A DNA stretch of 64,000 nt, from positions 1 through 64,000 of the forward strand of contig CAJFCJ010000050.1 of assembly GCA_904063045.1 (NCBI GenBank), written 5' to 3'. This stretch comes from Dimorphilus gyrociliatus. Its lineage: Eukaryota > Annelida > Polychaeta > Dinophilidae. The translations under genes and the position numbers were made by a program. Below the pieces are notes generated by a model. It worked only from the letters and a program-made list of their open reading frames with translations, ran no database searches and had not been told where the DNA came from. Of the stretch, positions 1 to 10,359 are shown piece by piece. The stretch's first letter is position 1, and each line of letters begins with the position of its first letter.

Positions 1-246
1 CCACAGATCACCATTACAGTCATCACTAGTGGAAGCCACAACATCTGTTTCATGTTAGCTCTTCCTGTGTGGCTATAGTTGAATGGTTGAAAATTTGTGT
101 TGTTGTTCCACTCTGATAGTTATTCCATCTTCTAACTCTATATATTGTGGTTCCACTTCTTGTTGGGAATCTAATGTTCAGAGATGATTTTAGTCTCATC
201 TAAAAATATGACTGACTCATTGTCTGTGTCACTTGTATTTTCTTTC

Positions 247-1722
247 TCATCTTGGGATGAATCTACCACTATGAGGACTCATTATCGAATGGGTTATGTC
301 AATAATTTCACCTTCAATAATTATTGACTCATTATCCGAATGGGTTATATCAATAATTTCGCTTTCAATAATTATTGACTCATCGTCTGAACTAGATATT
401 TCATCTTCTCTATCAGAGATAATGTTTGCCTCTGAATCTGTATTTTGATCCAGTTCATTATTTGTTTCTGTGTCATCACTTTCAGATGAGCTTGAAGGTT
501 CATTGAGACTGTAATTACTGTCTGTTTTGAAAGTATTGCTTGTGTCATAACCAGTATCAGAATTAGTAACTTCCATCTCTGAGTCATCACTATCTGAACT
601 TTCTGATGAAGAGTCATGCTGTCCCATCATGGCTATAGTGACTTTGTTTAGTTGAGGTTGCCTTATTCTTTCAGCCAGGTTCCCTTTCCTTCTATCAAAT
701 TTGAGAGAACACTGTTTAGCTTCAAAATTGAGGTTTGCTCCCACAGTTTGTAGGAAATCACAACCAAGTATTATTGCTATGTCTAGATTTTCCATAACTA
801 TAAATTCTTGTTCCATACTTTCTCCAGCAAATTGGATATTCAGCTTTACGCTTCCTTTTTGCTTTAAAGCTTTCCCATCAGCTGAAGTTATAATTGGTAA
901 GCCAATTGTTTCTTTATCCATAATTGTAACATCCATTAACTTGATTTCTTTTTCAGTAATAAAGGATCTCAATGCTCCTGTGTCACACAAGGCAATGACT
1001 TCTTGGCCTTTTTGATTCTTCAAACGGAATTGGAAGTCATTTCTTCCTTCTACCTGAGAAAGATATTGGAGGTGTGTTATTTCCTTCTCCACAAGGTGAA
1101 AGATTGTTGTTGCTTCTTTCCCTGTTTCCAACTTATTAGATTCATTGGCTAGTCTTAATCTGCTACCATGTACCAACTTGCATGTATTATCATCCATTTG
1201 TATTTCATATATCCACTTTTGATGATTGACTTTTGTTATTCGGTATGGGCCTAACCATTTTAAAGAAGGGATTTTTGTTATTGCAATTCTTGCAGCATCA
1301 TTTCTTAAGAATACTTCATCATCAACCTCAAAATATTTTGGAAGATTGAGATTTCTATTCTTTCTTTCCCTATATTGTTCTTTTGCCATGATGGATTTAC
1401 AGAAGGCTGTAGCTCTTAACTGTACTAATTGCTGCTGGTGATTGAATACAAATAGTACATTTGTTTCAGGAGAGGTAGTATGCATTGTTACATCAATCAG
1501 TGTTCTTGTGCTGGTGCCAAAAAGAAGTTCCTGGGGTGGTAGTCTTGTACTTCCTACAGGTGATTGATTCAAAAATGCTTGAATCAAGGGTAGGTTTGCA
1601 ACCCAGTTATGCTGATTTTCTTCCACCACTAATTTATTGATTTCCTTCCTCACTTCTCTATTTCTTCGTTCAACTAGTCCATTGCTCTGGCTTCTATAAG
1701 CTGTTGTTTGGATTTTTCTCAA
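247..1722 (-). CDS. Integrase C-terminus fused to a second retropepsin-like domain and acidic tail
   Basis: One uninterrupted frame of about 490 residues. Residues 1-70 complete the integrase core (SNGLVERRNREV with the catalytic Glu, FLNQSPVGSTRLPPQELLFG). Residues 140-195 are the usual integrase C-terminal beta region (DDEVFLRND, KWLGPYRITKV). From residue about 235 there is a second retropepsin-like domain: VIALCDTGALRSFI (active-site DTG), then IAIILGCDFLQTVGANLNFE, mirroring the protease in Gag-Pro (ALIDSGSDRSFI; IIGCDFLQQNGATLDF) but clearly different in sequence. A Ser/Asp/Glu-rich tail ends in 17-residue tandem repeats. The domain lies wholly inside one open frame, so its fusion is not produced by joining frames. 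Whether it is catalytic is unknown. Confidence 0.85.
   Translation of the reverse strand: MRKIQTTAYRSQSNGLVERRNREVRKEINKLVVEENQHNWVANLPLIQAFLNQSPVGSTRLPPQELLFGTSTRTLIDVTMHTTSPETNVLFVFNHQQQLVQLRATAFCKSIMAKEQYRERKNRNLNLPKYFEVDDEVFLRNDAARIAITKIPSLKWLGPYRITKVNHQKWIYEIQMDDNTCKLVHGSRLRLANESNKLETGKEATTIFHLVEKEITHLQYLSQVEGRNDFQFRLKNQKGQEVIALCDTGALRSFITEKEIKLMDVTIMDKETIGLPIITSADGKALKQKGSVKLNIQFAGESMEQEFIVMENLDIAIILGCDFLQTVGANLNFEAKQCSLKFDRRKGNLAERIRQPQLNKVTIAMMGQHDSSSESSDSDDSEMEVTNSDTGYDTSNTFKTDSNYSLNEPSSSSESDDTETNNELDQNTDSEANIISDREDEISSSDDESIIIESEIIDITHSDNESIIIEGEIIDITHSIMSPHSGRFIPR
277..377 (-). repeat. Tandem 51-bp repeat in the acidic tail
   Basis: Two adjacent units (277-326 and 327-377) encode DNESIIIE(S/G)EIIDITHS on the minus strand, and a third partial unit follows. 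The unit at 277-326 is one base shorter (tatcgaat against tatccgaat), which shifts the frame and ends the protein at 247. Beyond it the acidic theme resumes in another frame (SDTDNESVIFLDETK), so the real tail probably reaches further left. Confidence 0.8.
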
Positions 1723-2313
1723 TACCTAATACCTTCATAAACTCTTTAAAAGCTTTACCAACAAAGTTTCTTCCTTGATCTGTCAACATTTGTTTTGGAA
1801 TTCCAAAAATGGGAAAAAATCTGTTGAAAAGAAGGTTTGCAATTTCTTTACTGGTTTGCTGTTTGAGTGCATATAAAACTGTGTATCTACTGAAATGATC
1901 CACTATCACAAGTATGAATCTGTATGACTTAACCATGGGTAAGGGTCCCATTATATCCATGGCTACCAACTCCATTGGTGATGCAGGGTGAAAGGTTTCT
2001 ACCAAGGGTATACTCTACTCCTACCATTCATTTGTTCACACAAAGTGCAATCCTTTATTGAATTCTCAATCATAATCTTTAATTTTGGGTGCCAAAAGGT
2101 CTTTGTAATTATTTGTAATGTCATTCTGGGTCCATGGTGATTGTGAATTTTATTTTTATGGAATTTAGGGAGCAGAGTTAGCATCAAATGGTCAGGTAAA
2201 ACCAGAATGTTTCTTTCTTCAAGGATAATCCAGATCATTTCCTTGTGAACAAACATCTCCATTATGAAAGGTGTAAAAGTTCCAAAAAAAGGAATAGGTA
2301 GCTGACCATCCAA
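1694..2313 (-). pseudogene. Integrase zinc-binding and catalytic core, frame-broken
   Basis: The segment 1999-2313 holds the HHCC-type integrase zinc finger (HNHHGPRMTL, then CTLCEQMN). The segment 1694-2005 holds the integrase core up to the second catalytic Asp (ELVAMDIMGPLP with the first Asp, LTDQGRNFVGKAF with the second). The catalytic Glu lies in the following frame (1722 downward) in AYRSQSNGLVERRNREV. Frame changes occur near 2000 and 1715. All three DDE residues are therefore present across frames. The fold and order match Ty3/gypsy integrases. Confidence 0.88.
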
Positions 2314-2339
2314 TGTTAAATATTCTTTAATTGATTTTA

Positions 2340-3662
2340 AAATTCACATCTTTTTCTTGCTCTGACTGTAAGTCAACAGAAGACAAATCAATTTTCTCTT
2401 CACTGTTATCACTGGTAGCTACAAAAGTTAACTCTGGTGTATGTTCATACTGTTCCATTTTAACTGAAATAGAGGGAGAATTCTCCTTTTTGATCTTTCC
2501 ATGAATTAGCTCTTCAAATGTTACTTTCCTTGGGGTGTATATTCTTCTAATCTTGTTAATGCATCTGCTCTATTTTTTCGTCCTGTCACATAGTTAATTG
2601 TAAATTTTAAATCCATTAAAGCCATGACCCATTTTGCTGTGCTGACATTCAATTTGTTTTGCTTAAATGTTTGTACTAGACTCTGATGGTCAGTATATAA
2701 AAAGAATGGCTTGTCTTGAAGTAATGTAAAAATTTCTTTACAACCCAGTAAACCCCAAATGCTTCCTTTTGATAGGCTGCATATTTCATTTGATTATTGT
2801 TGAATTGTTTTGAAGCGTAGGCAATGGGTTTCATTGTTTTCTTCCCATTCTCATCTACATAAACTTGTTCAAGAACTCCTCCTACAGCTACATTCGATGC
2901 ATCTGTTGTTAAGTGAAAATCTTTAGCAAAATCAGGTAGTTGTAATACAGGAGGGTTAACTACTGCATCTCTAAACTTGAAAAATGATTGCTTGGCTTCC
3001 TCAGTCCATTGCAATTTATCCTTTTTCCCATGTAGTTTCATTAACATATACAGAGGTTTAGCTACTCTTGCAAAATCTTGTATAAATTTTCTGTAATAGC
3101 CACAAAATGCAACAAAGCTTAGTAGTGAATTTGCAAACACTGGTGGCTGTAAATTATATAATTTATCTGTCTTGGACTTATCTGTTTTCAATCCCCTTTT
3201 CTGATACAATGTGTCCCAAGAATTGAACTTGTTCTTTCAAAAACACACATTTACTTAGTTTAATCTTAAAATTGTACTTTTGAATCTGTTGAAGAATGGT
3301 CTCCAATGCTTCCCAATGTTGGTCCAGCAACTTGGTAAATATTATTATGTCATCAAGGTAGTTTAGGCACAAATGCTTTACATCCTTTAGCACAAATGAA
3401 TTCATTACATAACTAAAATGAGGAGGGGCATTGGTTAATCCAAAAGGCATCTTAATAAATTCAAACAAGCCAAAGGTGTAATAAATGCTGTTTTAGACCT
3501 ATCTTCTTTCTTGATGTTAATGTGGTGGTATGCACTTGTCAAATCCATTGTAGAAAAGAATTTATTTCCTCCTCCCAAATGGTCAAAAAGATCATCTTGA
3601 TTTGGCAGTGGATACTTGTTTTTAACTGTCATTTTGTTTAGTTTTCTATAATCTACACACAT
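2340..3662 (-). pseudogene. Reverse transcriptase and RNase H region, frame-broken
   Basis: Three overlapping frames together cover RT fingers and palm, thumb and RNase H. Visible motifs are MCVDYRKLNKMTVKN and FSTMDLTSAYHHI (first catalytic Asp), FEFIKMPFGLTNAP, and the YLDDIIIF box with the paired catalytic aspartates. RNase H starts at LTTDASNVAVGGVLEQ, and its end (TDHQSL, NRADALTRL) is readable in another frame to about 2560. Breaks lie near 3655, 3440-3470, 3180-3210 and 2680. No catalytic motif is lost, only the frame, so the damage is either recent decay or sequencing indels. A spacer rich in Glu and Ser (2340-2520) leads to the integrase. Confidence 0.88.
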
Positions 3663-5584
3663 TCGTAACTACCTTCCTTCTTTCTTACGAAAACAATTGG
3701 TGAAGCCCAATTGCTCTTGCTTGGTTGAATAACTTTGCTTTTTACCAATTCAGCTATCTGTTGCTTACATTCTTCTTGTTTTTGAGGAGGCATTCTATAT
3801 GGCCTTTGTCTATATGGTGTTGAACCTGGTTCAAGAGTTATTTCCAAGGGTGGTACCTCTGGATTGCCAATATCAAATCTGTCTTCTGCAATAGTTTCTT
3901 TATATTTTGCCAGAATTTGGGTAACTTTGTTCTTCATCTCGGGATTTTCTTGTTCAATTGTTGTCTGAAGGGTATGTATTTGACTCTCATTCTTTTTCAT
4001 AATAAGAGGAACTGGGTAAAACCCTTTGAAAGATAAGTGTTGTGTTCCAACAGGGTAATTCTTTTCTGTACCTGGCTGGAGTATAATCTGTCTCTTGCCA
4101 AAGTCAAGGGTAGCTCCATTTTGTTGTAGAAAGTCACACCCAATAATACATTGTTGTGTAATGATTTTGTTGATCAGAAAGCGTTGTTTAATAATCTTTT
4201 CATTAAAATAAAGTCTGAGAATGATTTCTCCACATATCTCGATGCTATTTCCTGAAGCATCTCTAGCATTTTTCACAGTTTGTTCTGGGAAGGATGCTTT
4301 TCCTTGAACTTGTCTTAATACCTTTTTTGAAATGAAAGATCTGTCACTACCAGAGTCTATCAAGGCATCAAACTTAAAACCTGTATTAGTTTCAAATTGT
4401 CCAATAAATGTTGAAGCATTTCGCTCAGATTGTTTGCTTTGTAACAGCTGACAAGTGGATTCGTCACTATCTGAAAAACAGAGAATATCTTGAACTTCAT
4501 CGTTTTCTGACATGCTTTCATTGTCTAATGTTTCTAATTTTTGTAGCTTAGGTTCCTCTTTCAGTATTGTCTTTGCTGGTTGATTTTTCTTATAATACCT
4601 ATTTGTTGTAGTTGGTGCATACTTTTGGACTTTTTGGCTTGAAAACTTTTCTTTAGTAGCATTTTTGTTGTCAGGTACATGCTTTCTATTCCAGAAATTT
4701 GGGGTTTCTGTAGAAGCATCTTTTCTGATTACCTGGGTCTTTTTGGTCTCTTTTCTTTGTTGAGTTTCCAATTTTGACACCATTGTGATCGGTTTTCTTT
4801 GAGTTAGTTTTAATGAAGTTTCTGCTTGCTTAGCAGCCTCATATAGTTCTGCCAATGTTTGACATTTAGGATGTAAGGTGTACACTAAATGTAGAATATC
4901 CTGTTGTAATCCTCTTTGTAAAACTTCCATCAGTTTTATTTCTTTCATAGTTGCAAGCAATTGTGGTTCCATTGGTCTAGGTGGAGAAAACCTCTTTATC
5001 AATTTCTTTGCTCTATTAACAAACTGAACCACACTTTCGCCATTCATTTGCTTTAAGTTAAGCAATTTCTCCTGATACTCCAAAGGATCTAGATCAAATT
5101 CGTCATGGAGGGCTTTCCATATTTCCTTCACAGTAGGCTCTCCATCCAGAGCCAACACCAAATCCTTTGCAGGACCAGTTAAATAATCTAAAAGATTTGC
5201 TTTCACAACATCTTCTCCTATCCAACCATAAGCATAACATGCCTGATTAAAGTCTTCTTTGAATTTTGAACACTCCTTGCTTCCATCATACAACTTGAGA
5301 ATAGTTCTTTGAGGGCGGTCCCAAGCAGCCCTTAATGCTTGAATTACTGTTGTGATATCAACATTTGGGTTCTGTGCTGGGTGATGTGTTCCATCTCCAT
5401 GATCTGTTGGAATTGTGATTCGATTTCTTTTCATTTCACTCACCAATCTATCATAGTCTTCAATTAGTCTTTGTTGCCTTTCTGACATTCCTGCTGGCTG
5501 AATTGTAATTGTTGGAGTTGCTGGGGTTGAAGGGTTAGAGTCTGTAACTGCCCCAGTGGCGTTTCCATTTCCTCCTTCTGCCAT
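3653..5584 (-). CDS. Gag and aspartic protease region of the Ty3/gypsy element
   Basis: The likely start is ATG at 5584, just downstream of the primer-binding site; the frame is open further upstream but that part lies in PBS/LTR sequence. The N-terminal 320 residues form a capsid-like helical region (FKEDFNQACYAYGW, VQFVNRAKKLIKRF) typical of retrotransposon Gag. I see no CCHC zinc knuckle; a Lys-rich stretch follows instead. A retropepsin comes next, with active-site motif ALIDSGSDRSFI and the later IIGCDFLQQNGATLDF. The frame then reaches the RT N-terminus (EITLEPGSTPYRQRPYRMPP, WASPIVFVRKKEGSY) and stops at 3653, where a small indel separates it from the rest of RT. Confidence 0.88.
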   Translation of the reverse strand: MAEGGNGNATGAVTDSNPSTPATPTITIQPAGMSERQQRLIEDYDRLVSEMKRNRITIPTDHGDGTHHPAQNPNVDITTVIQALRAAWDRPQRTILKLYDGSKECSKFKEDFNQACYAYGWIGEDVVKANLLDYLTGPAKDLVLALDGEPTVKEIWKALHDEFDLDPLEYQEKLLNLKQMNGESVVQFVNRAKKLIKRFSPPRPMEPQLLATMKEIKLMEVLQRGLQQDILHLVYTLHPKCQTLAELYEAAKQAETSLKLTQRKPITMVSKLETQQRKETKKTQVIRKDASTETPNFWNRKHVPDNKNATKEKFSSQKVQKYAPTTTNRYYKKNQPAKTILKEEPKLQKLETLDNESMSENDEVQDILCFSDSDESTCQLLQSKQSERNASTFIGQFETNTGFKFDALIDSGSDRSFISKKVLRQVQGKASFPEQTVKNARDASGNSIEICGEIILRLYFNEKIIKQRFLINKIITQQCIIGCDFLQQNGATLDFGKRQIILQPGTEKNYPVGTQHLSFKGFYPVPLIMKKNESQIHTLQTTIEQENPEMKNKVTQILAKYKETIAEDRFDIGNPEVPPLEITLEPGSTPYRQRPYRMPPQKQEECKQQIAELVKSKVIQPSKSNWASPIVFVRKKEGSYECV

Positions 5585-5622
5585 ATTTACTTTCTCAAAA
5601 CTTTTGAATAAACCAAAAGAAT

Positions 5623-5640
5623 ATCCTGTCGACTGCGCCA
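5623..5640 (-). other. Primer-binding site, tRNA-Ser-like
   Basis: Four bases inside the 5' LTR the minus strand reads TGGCGCAGTCGACAGGAT. The first 11 bases complement the CCA-bearing 3' end of animal serine tRNAs of the UCN type (acceptor end CGACTGCG plus CCA), and AGGAT also fits the following T-arm region. Position and sequence fit minus-strand primer binding. The tRNA identity is from recalled tRNA sequences and is an inference. Confidence 0.65.
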
Positions 5641-5644
5641 AATT

Positions 5645-6279
5645 TGTACTGCTCTTGCTGGCAAAATCTATGCGTTTGCAAGTTATAACAATACTGGTTC
5701 TACTCGAACCTTTAAACAAATGTTTAAATTAAAATGGTTTATTCGCAATAATAATACTTAAGCAAGTAACAATATGAGAGTTCAATAGCAGAGTAGATAG
5801 TTTGTAATAGCAGGTTGCCAAATTACCAAACTGTCTTCCAATGTTGAGGAGTAGATGGATGGTTCCAGTGGAGGTTGTTTCCAGATGATTTTCCCAGGTC
5901 CTTGGGTCCAGATGGAAGCTGCATGCCAAATGAGAATAATGAGGATTTATATACTTTGAGGTTTGTCTCTGACATCCAATCATCACTTTACAGTTGCCGA
6001 AATGTGTAGTTCATATTTATCTTTAGTAACAGGATGTTACAAGGTTCAACATTTAGGAAGGTTAATTGAATTATAACTTGGCCACACCCTAGGCAAGTTA
6101 ATTAAATTATAACTTGGCCAAACCTTTATTGGTAATTAAAGATGAACCTTCAAGCTGACTAATCAGACTTATGTTTGGCCAATGTTATAGCATTTTCTTG
6201 CGTAGGTTTTAAGATGTACATGTATATGTTGCATAAAATAATAGAGTTCAAGCATGTAAAATATAACCAAAGTTGTACA
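5645..6279 (-). repeat. 5' LTR of the Ty3/gypsy element (LTR family 1)
   Basis: A 635-bp LTR starting TGTACAACTT and ending GCAGTACA on the minus strand (TG...CA ends). It contains a TATA box (AGTATATAAAT, around 5946-5956) and an AATAAA polyadenylation signal (5738-5743). The boundaries were set by comparison with other copies at 18135, 20872, 28368 and 46868. An 85-codon open frame in its transcribed part (5729-5986) is identical at the protein level to one in the solo LTR at 21165-21422; I take this as a sign of sequence identity, not as a gene. Confidence 0.93.
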
Positions 6280-6559
6280 CCATTTATTAGAATTGATTGT
6301 AAAGGGACATTGTATGCAAAAAGTGTTTTAATTGGAAAGCAGGATGATAGTACATAATTTCTTAAAACATGATAAGTTAATAAATAAAAATAATTTCAAT
6401 TTTAAATAAATAGATGAAGAATCTTTTAAGAATCTTTTAGTGAGCTTTGAAAATTTATCAGAAACATTAAAATCAACTGAAAACCATTCAATTATTGGCA
6501 GAATTACAGATAAAAACAACTATATCAATAAATTTTACTAACTTCTATTTCATTGATTA

Positions 6560-6955
6560 TAATGGTGGAACTTTAGAAAGACTTTTATGTCGTAGAGTTA
6601 GCTTCTTGAACTATAAAATAATTTTATTTCATAGGAAATAGATTCTTTGCTCATATTAGATGGAGCCATTATGCAATTAACAAAGGAACAAAGAACATGG
6701 ATAAGATACATGTCAAAGTTGTTACATCTTATTCAATACCATATGCTGAAGATGCAGGCTTGTTTTGCAGTGGCATACGTTGGCCACATGGCCTTAATCT
6801 AAAAATTTTATTTTCTATGTGTTATATAACAGTCTTTCATATTTTTGTTACATGTGAATTATGAGACTGTCACATTTCAACTTTGCAATCCTGACCAATT
6901 GACCAATTGAACCCAAGCTTTGTCAAATATATAAAAGGAAATGCATTTCTCCAGG
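6560..6955. repeat. Dispersed repeat, family 3, copy 1
   Basis: This matches 25905-26215 in the same orientation. Shared blocks include aggaaatagattcttt, aacaaaggaacaaa, gttacatcttattcaa and aaatatataaaaggaaat. The last is a TATA-like motif, so the family may be an LTR or promoter-bearing repeat. No coding sequence is seen. Ends are approximate. Confidence 0.65.
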
Positions 6956-7510
6956 CCTTTCTTTGTATACAATGAAAATACTTTTGATAATACTTCAAAG
7001 TATCTAACTCTTATATTAAGATTCATGTAAATTATGCCAATTTTCATTGTGAAAAATACAACTTTGTCCTTTAGTGAGTCTAAAAGTAAACTGGTATTAG
7101 AATGTGTTTTCAAAAAAAAGGCAAAATGAAAATGAAAATTTAATTTGTTTACTGTCATTTTGCTATAGACATGTCGACTACAATTTTCAAATTATGAATT
7201 ACAGTCTGCAAGCCATCGGAATTATTAAGTGGATTGACATTTGAAAAACATTTGTTCTAATGAATTAATTATATCTAGGCTATAATTAGCCTTTTGTATC
7301 TTTCTTATATATCAATTATGTCTTTGTTATGAAAATTAATGAGGTACTTTTCAAAAAAAAGAAAAGTGTTCAATGTTCTAATGAAAAATATTTTGTAATT
7401 ATGTTTCATTCATTTATCGTTCAAGTGTGTTCAAAGAACAATATAGAGAAAATAGAAATGTTGGCATTAACTTGTATAACTTTTGGTATGTAGGTTTTAT
7501 TTTTTTAAAT
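6956..7510. other. Intergenic stretch, no gene recognised
   Basis: A+T-rich DNA between the family-3 repeat and the fucolectin-like gene. Short open frames here have no recognisable motif. A signal-peptide exon of the downstream gene may lie in this interval but could not be placed. Confidence 0.4.
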
Positions 7511-7514
7511 ATAG

Positions 7515-9694
7515 GTTACAAAAACTTCCCTACAGTTTTAGCTATACCAGAAATATTTAGTATAAATCTTGCAAGGGGAAAAATGGCTTTTCAGAGTTCT
7601 ACAAATGGATCTAAAGAATATTCTAATTTTGCAACTTTTGCAACAGATTCAACTATAGAGATTACTAAGAATAGTCAAGTAACTAATTGATTAGTTATTT
7701 TGATGTGAAAATATGTTGTTTCTTTTTTTTGTCTTTTTATAGAATACCTCCTACTGTTCCTTGACAGATGTTAAAACTAATGAATATTCATGGTGGGTTG
7801 TTGATCTTGGTGATATTTATTCAGTTTCTAATGTCTGTTTACTAACTGAAAAAAATGGTAATGTTTTTTGTATAAATGGAAATATTTTCAAAATACTCTA
7901 AAGTAGTGACAGACAAATTTTTTTTATGCAAGGTCCAGAAATTTCAAATTTTGATATTATTTTGGGAAATAGCCTTACAGAACAAAATGCTTTATGTCAA
8001 CGGGTAGAAGATATTGTTGTAAATCCCCTATCGCTAAATGATTATCAGTGTTTTAAGTGTTCAGATGAGAGTGTAGGATCATTTCTTTTCTTGAAATCTT
8101 ATACAATGGGAACTGATATATTGCTGTGCGATATTGATGTGAAAGGAACTCTTGTCAAAAAGAGAGGTAAAAGAATAGTAAAAAAAATATACACATCAAT
8201 ATTATGTTTATTACACAGATTTTCACCTCTTAAACAATACTAATGTACAATTAGTTGGAGGAAAACATTATGGAATAATGGCTAAAGAGGGCGCTACAGA
8301 TGGAAATTTTATGACGGCATATCATACCAGAGGCCATAGTGCTGGACGTTATATGTCACCTTTTCTCTTATTAAGTTTTAACAATCTATACGATTTTCAT
8401 GGAGTGTTTTTCATTCATGCACGCGATACAAGTAAACTCTTTGAACACTTATATAACAATTTAATACCAGTTTTTTCATTATAAATTCTTATAGATTATT
8501 ATTATAGAAATATCTATGGATCTGTAAAATTATTACCCGAAACCTCTTTTAATGCTGATAGTAACTTTTGCTTTTATAACCAACAACCTCAGTATAAGCC
8601 TTACCTGGGAGCTCAAGTTTGGTGGTGTGACCCAATATATTCAGGAAAATATTTCCTAATTCAGCAATACGTTAATGACAATTCTCAATTAATATTGGTG
8701 GTAACAGAACTCATATTATATGGTAAATTAACAAAAACAACAAGTCATCACGGTAATAACTAAAGTTTAAAATACATTTTTATTATAATGAATATTAATT
8801 ATTCTCTTTTTTTCTGTTCTTTTCCACTTCCGGAACAAAAAACACAACAGTTTCATCTCATCGATACGAAAATGTTATTGAAAATATTCAAATTAATAAT
8901 TTGCCATTAACTTTTGAACAATTCACACCAATTTGGAAATTTTCATCATTCTTTGATAATCCTTTTCAAATTCAAAAAAATAGTTTCATTGAAATTCGAA
9001 CAAAGCTTTTATACGTTAACGCTGTTTGTTTATCATGTTTGTTCATTTATTATCTATTTTATAGGCCTATTTGTATTTTTAACTACATATCAATTACAGT
9101 GGACAATGGTGGATCATTTAAATTTGGTACCATACTTGAAATTGAGAATCTATTTTGGCAGAATGTGACAGTTGTTAATCTAACTGGAAAATTTTTACAG
9201 GATCATATAATTTGTAAAGAATTTGACCTTACATTGGCAAAATACTTTAAATTATTTTCGAATTCTGATTCAATATATAAAATATTCTTTTATATAAATT
9301 CATTCATTTCCAAAAAAAGTTAGAATTTGTTGAAATATTTATTATAACAAAGATCAATTTCATTGTTTTCTATTTTTCAGTTGAAAATCATGAATTGTGC
9401 AATGTAAAGAAGGACTTCTTTACTGAATCTATTAATCTTGTAGATTATAATCAGCCAGTAAATGATTTATATATCTTAATTGATGGTAATTTTACTGATG
9501 ATCAAATAATTATTTGGAGTGATTTACAACAGAATACAACTAGAAAAAATATTTGCTCAAGTGTTGAAAATGTTGGAGAACTTGAATATTTTTTCATAAA
9601 ACAATTCTTTAAATGTTCAAGCGTAAAAGGTAAAGTTCAGATTGATATTGTTGGTAAGAAGTTATTTCCAATCTACATTGAAATTTACAAGTAA
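7515..9694 (+). CDS. Secreted fucolectin/F5/8C-like multi-domain protein (multi-exon)
   Basis: Readable exons: 7515-7678, 7743-7857, 7933-8166, 8219-8431, 8495-8722, from 8851, and 9381-9694, with GT-AG introns of about 63 to 130 nt, mostly phase 1. Exons 1-2 give a fucolectin/F5/8C signature (INLARGKMAFQSSTNGS, then SWWVVDLGDIYSVSNVCL, the hallmark WW.VDLG). Exons 4-5 give a second module of related style (GGKHYGIMAKEGATDGNF, YYYRNIYGS, GKYFLIQQYV, ELILYG). The last exons are Cys-poor and unrecognised. Such domains bind carbohydrates or membranes outside the cell. The N-terminal signal peptide and the boundaries of the exons between 8850 and 9380 are uncertain. A damaged paralogue lies at 12880-13924. 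Confidence 0.7.
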
Positions 9695-10340
9695 TTGGCA
9701 AAAACCACTGAAATAAATAACACCAGTAGCATGATATTTTCAGTTTGAATGACCTTTAAATAGTATTCATATATTTTAGCTAATAGAATAAAATATTCAA
9801 GAATATCTTGCTGTGTTGTCACACTTTTAACAAATATCCAAAATTAAATATTTCAAGATACAGTCTCAGATGAATATTTTTCGTATGATATATATTTTTT
9901 GTTCAACTAACTGGCAACTTTAAAGTGACCTTTTCTATTGTTCATTTATGTTTGCTTATAAATAAAGAAAAATTTATTATGTGATCTCTAAATATGAATA
10001 CGAAGTGTATAGATTAATAAGCTTGCCTTATAAGAAAATACTTCCTTCAAAAATCCAGCAATTCCAATTAGTAGGTGTAAGAAGAGTAGAGTATTGTAAT
10101 AATATAATCTGGAACTTATTTACAAGTCTCTTCAAGCAGGGGATAAAATTTCAGCGAAAATTCTATAAACAAGCCTGTAATAAAACCAACACCATAACCA
10201 TTAAGTAATAGTTGGTTCAAGTTACAAAGCCTGTAATTAGTTATATATATATATATATATACTGTATATATATATATAAATAAGGAAACTAAATAATTAT
10301 ATTGAAAAATTGCAATATCCCAACAAAATGGCCAAAAATT
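9695..10340. other. Intergenic stretch with TA microsatellite
   Basis: No gene is seen. A (TA)n run with one interruption lies at about 10240-10280, less than 150 bp upstream of the GPCR start. Confidence 0.5.
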
Positions 10341-10359
10341 AAAGAAAAGATTGAACAAT

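Larger units (their letters stand above)
1..6279 (-). mobile_element. Ty3/gypsy-like LTR retrotransposon, 3' end off-window
   Basis: Read on the minus strand, the order is 5' LTR (5645-6279), primer-binding site, Gag and aspartic protease, reverse transcriptase, RNase H, integrase, then an unusual C-terminal extension. RT before integrase is the Ty3/gypsy order. No 3' LTR lies in the window, and minus-strand coding-like text rich in Glu/Asp/Ser continues to about position 100, so the element runs off the left edge. The pol part is spread over several frames (breaks near 3655, 3200, 2320, 2000, 1715 and 285), so this copy appears defective as given. Its LTR is nearly identical to the solo LTR at 20872-21506, which argues for recent family activity. 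An envelope-like gene cannot be excluded off-window. Confidence 0.93.

Noticed and set aside
5729-5986. 85-residue frame inside LTR family 1, also at 21165-21422
   Set aside because: It lies in LTR sequence covering the TATA-to-polyadenylation region. Its conservation reflects near-identical LTR copies, and other copies (18417, 47152) break it.
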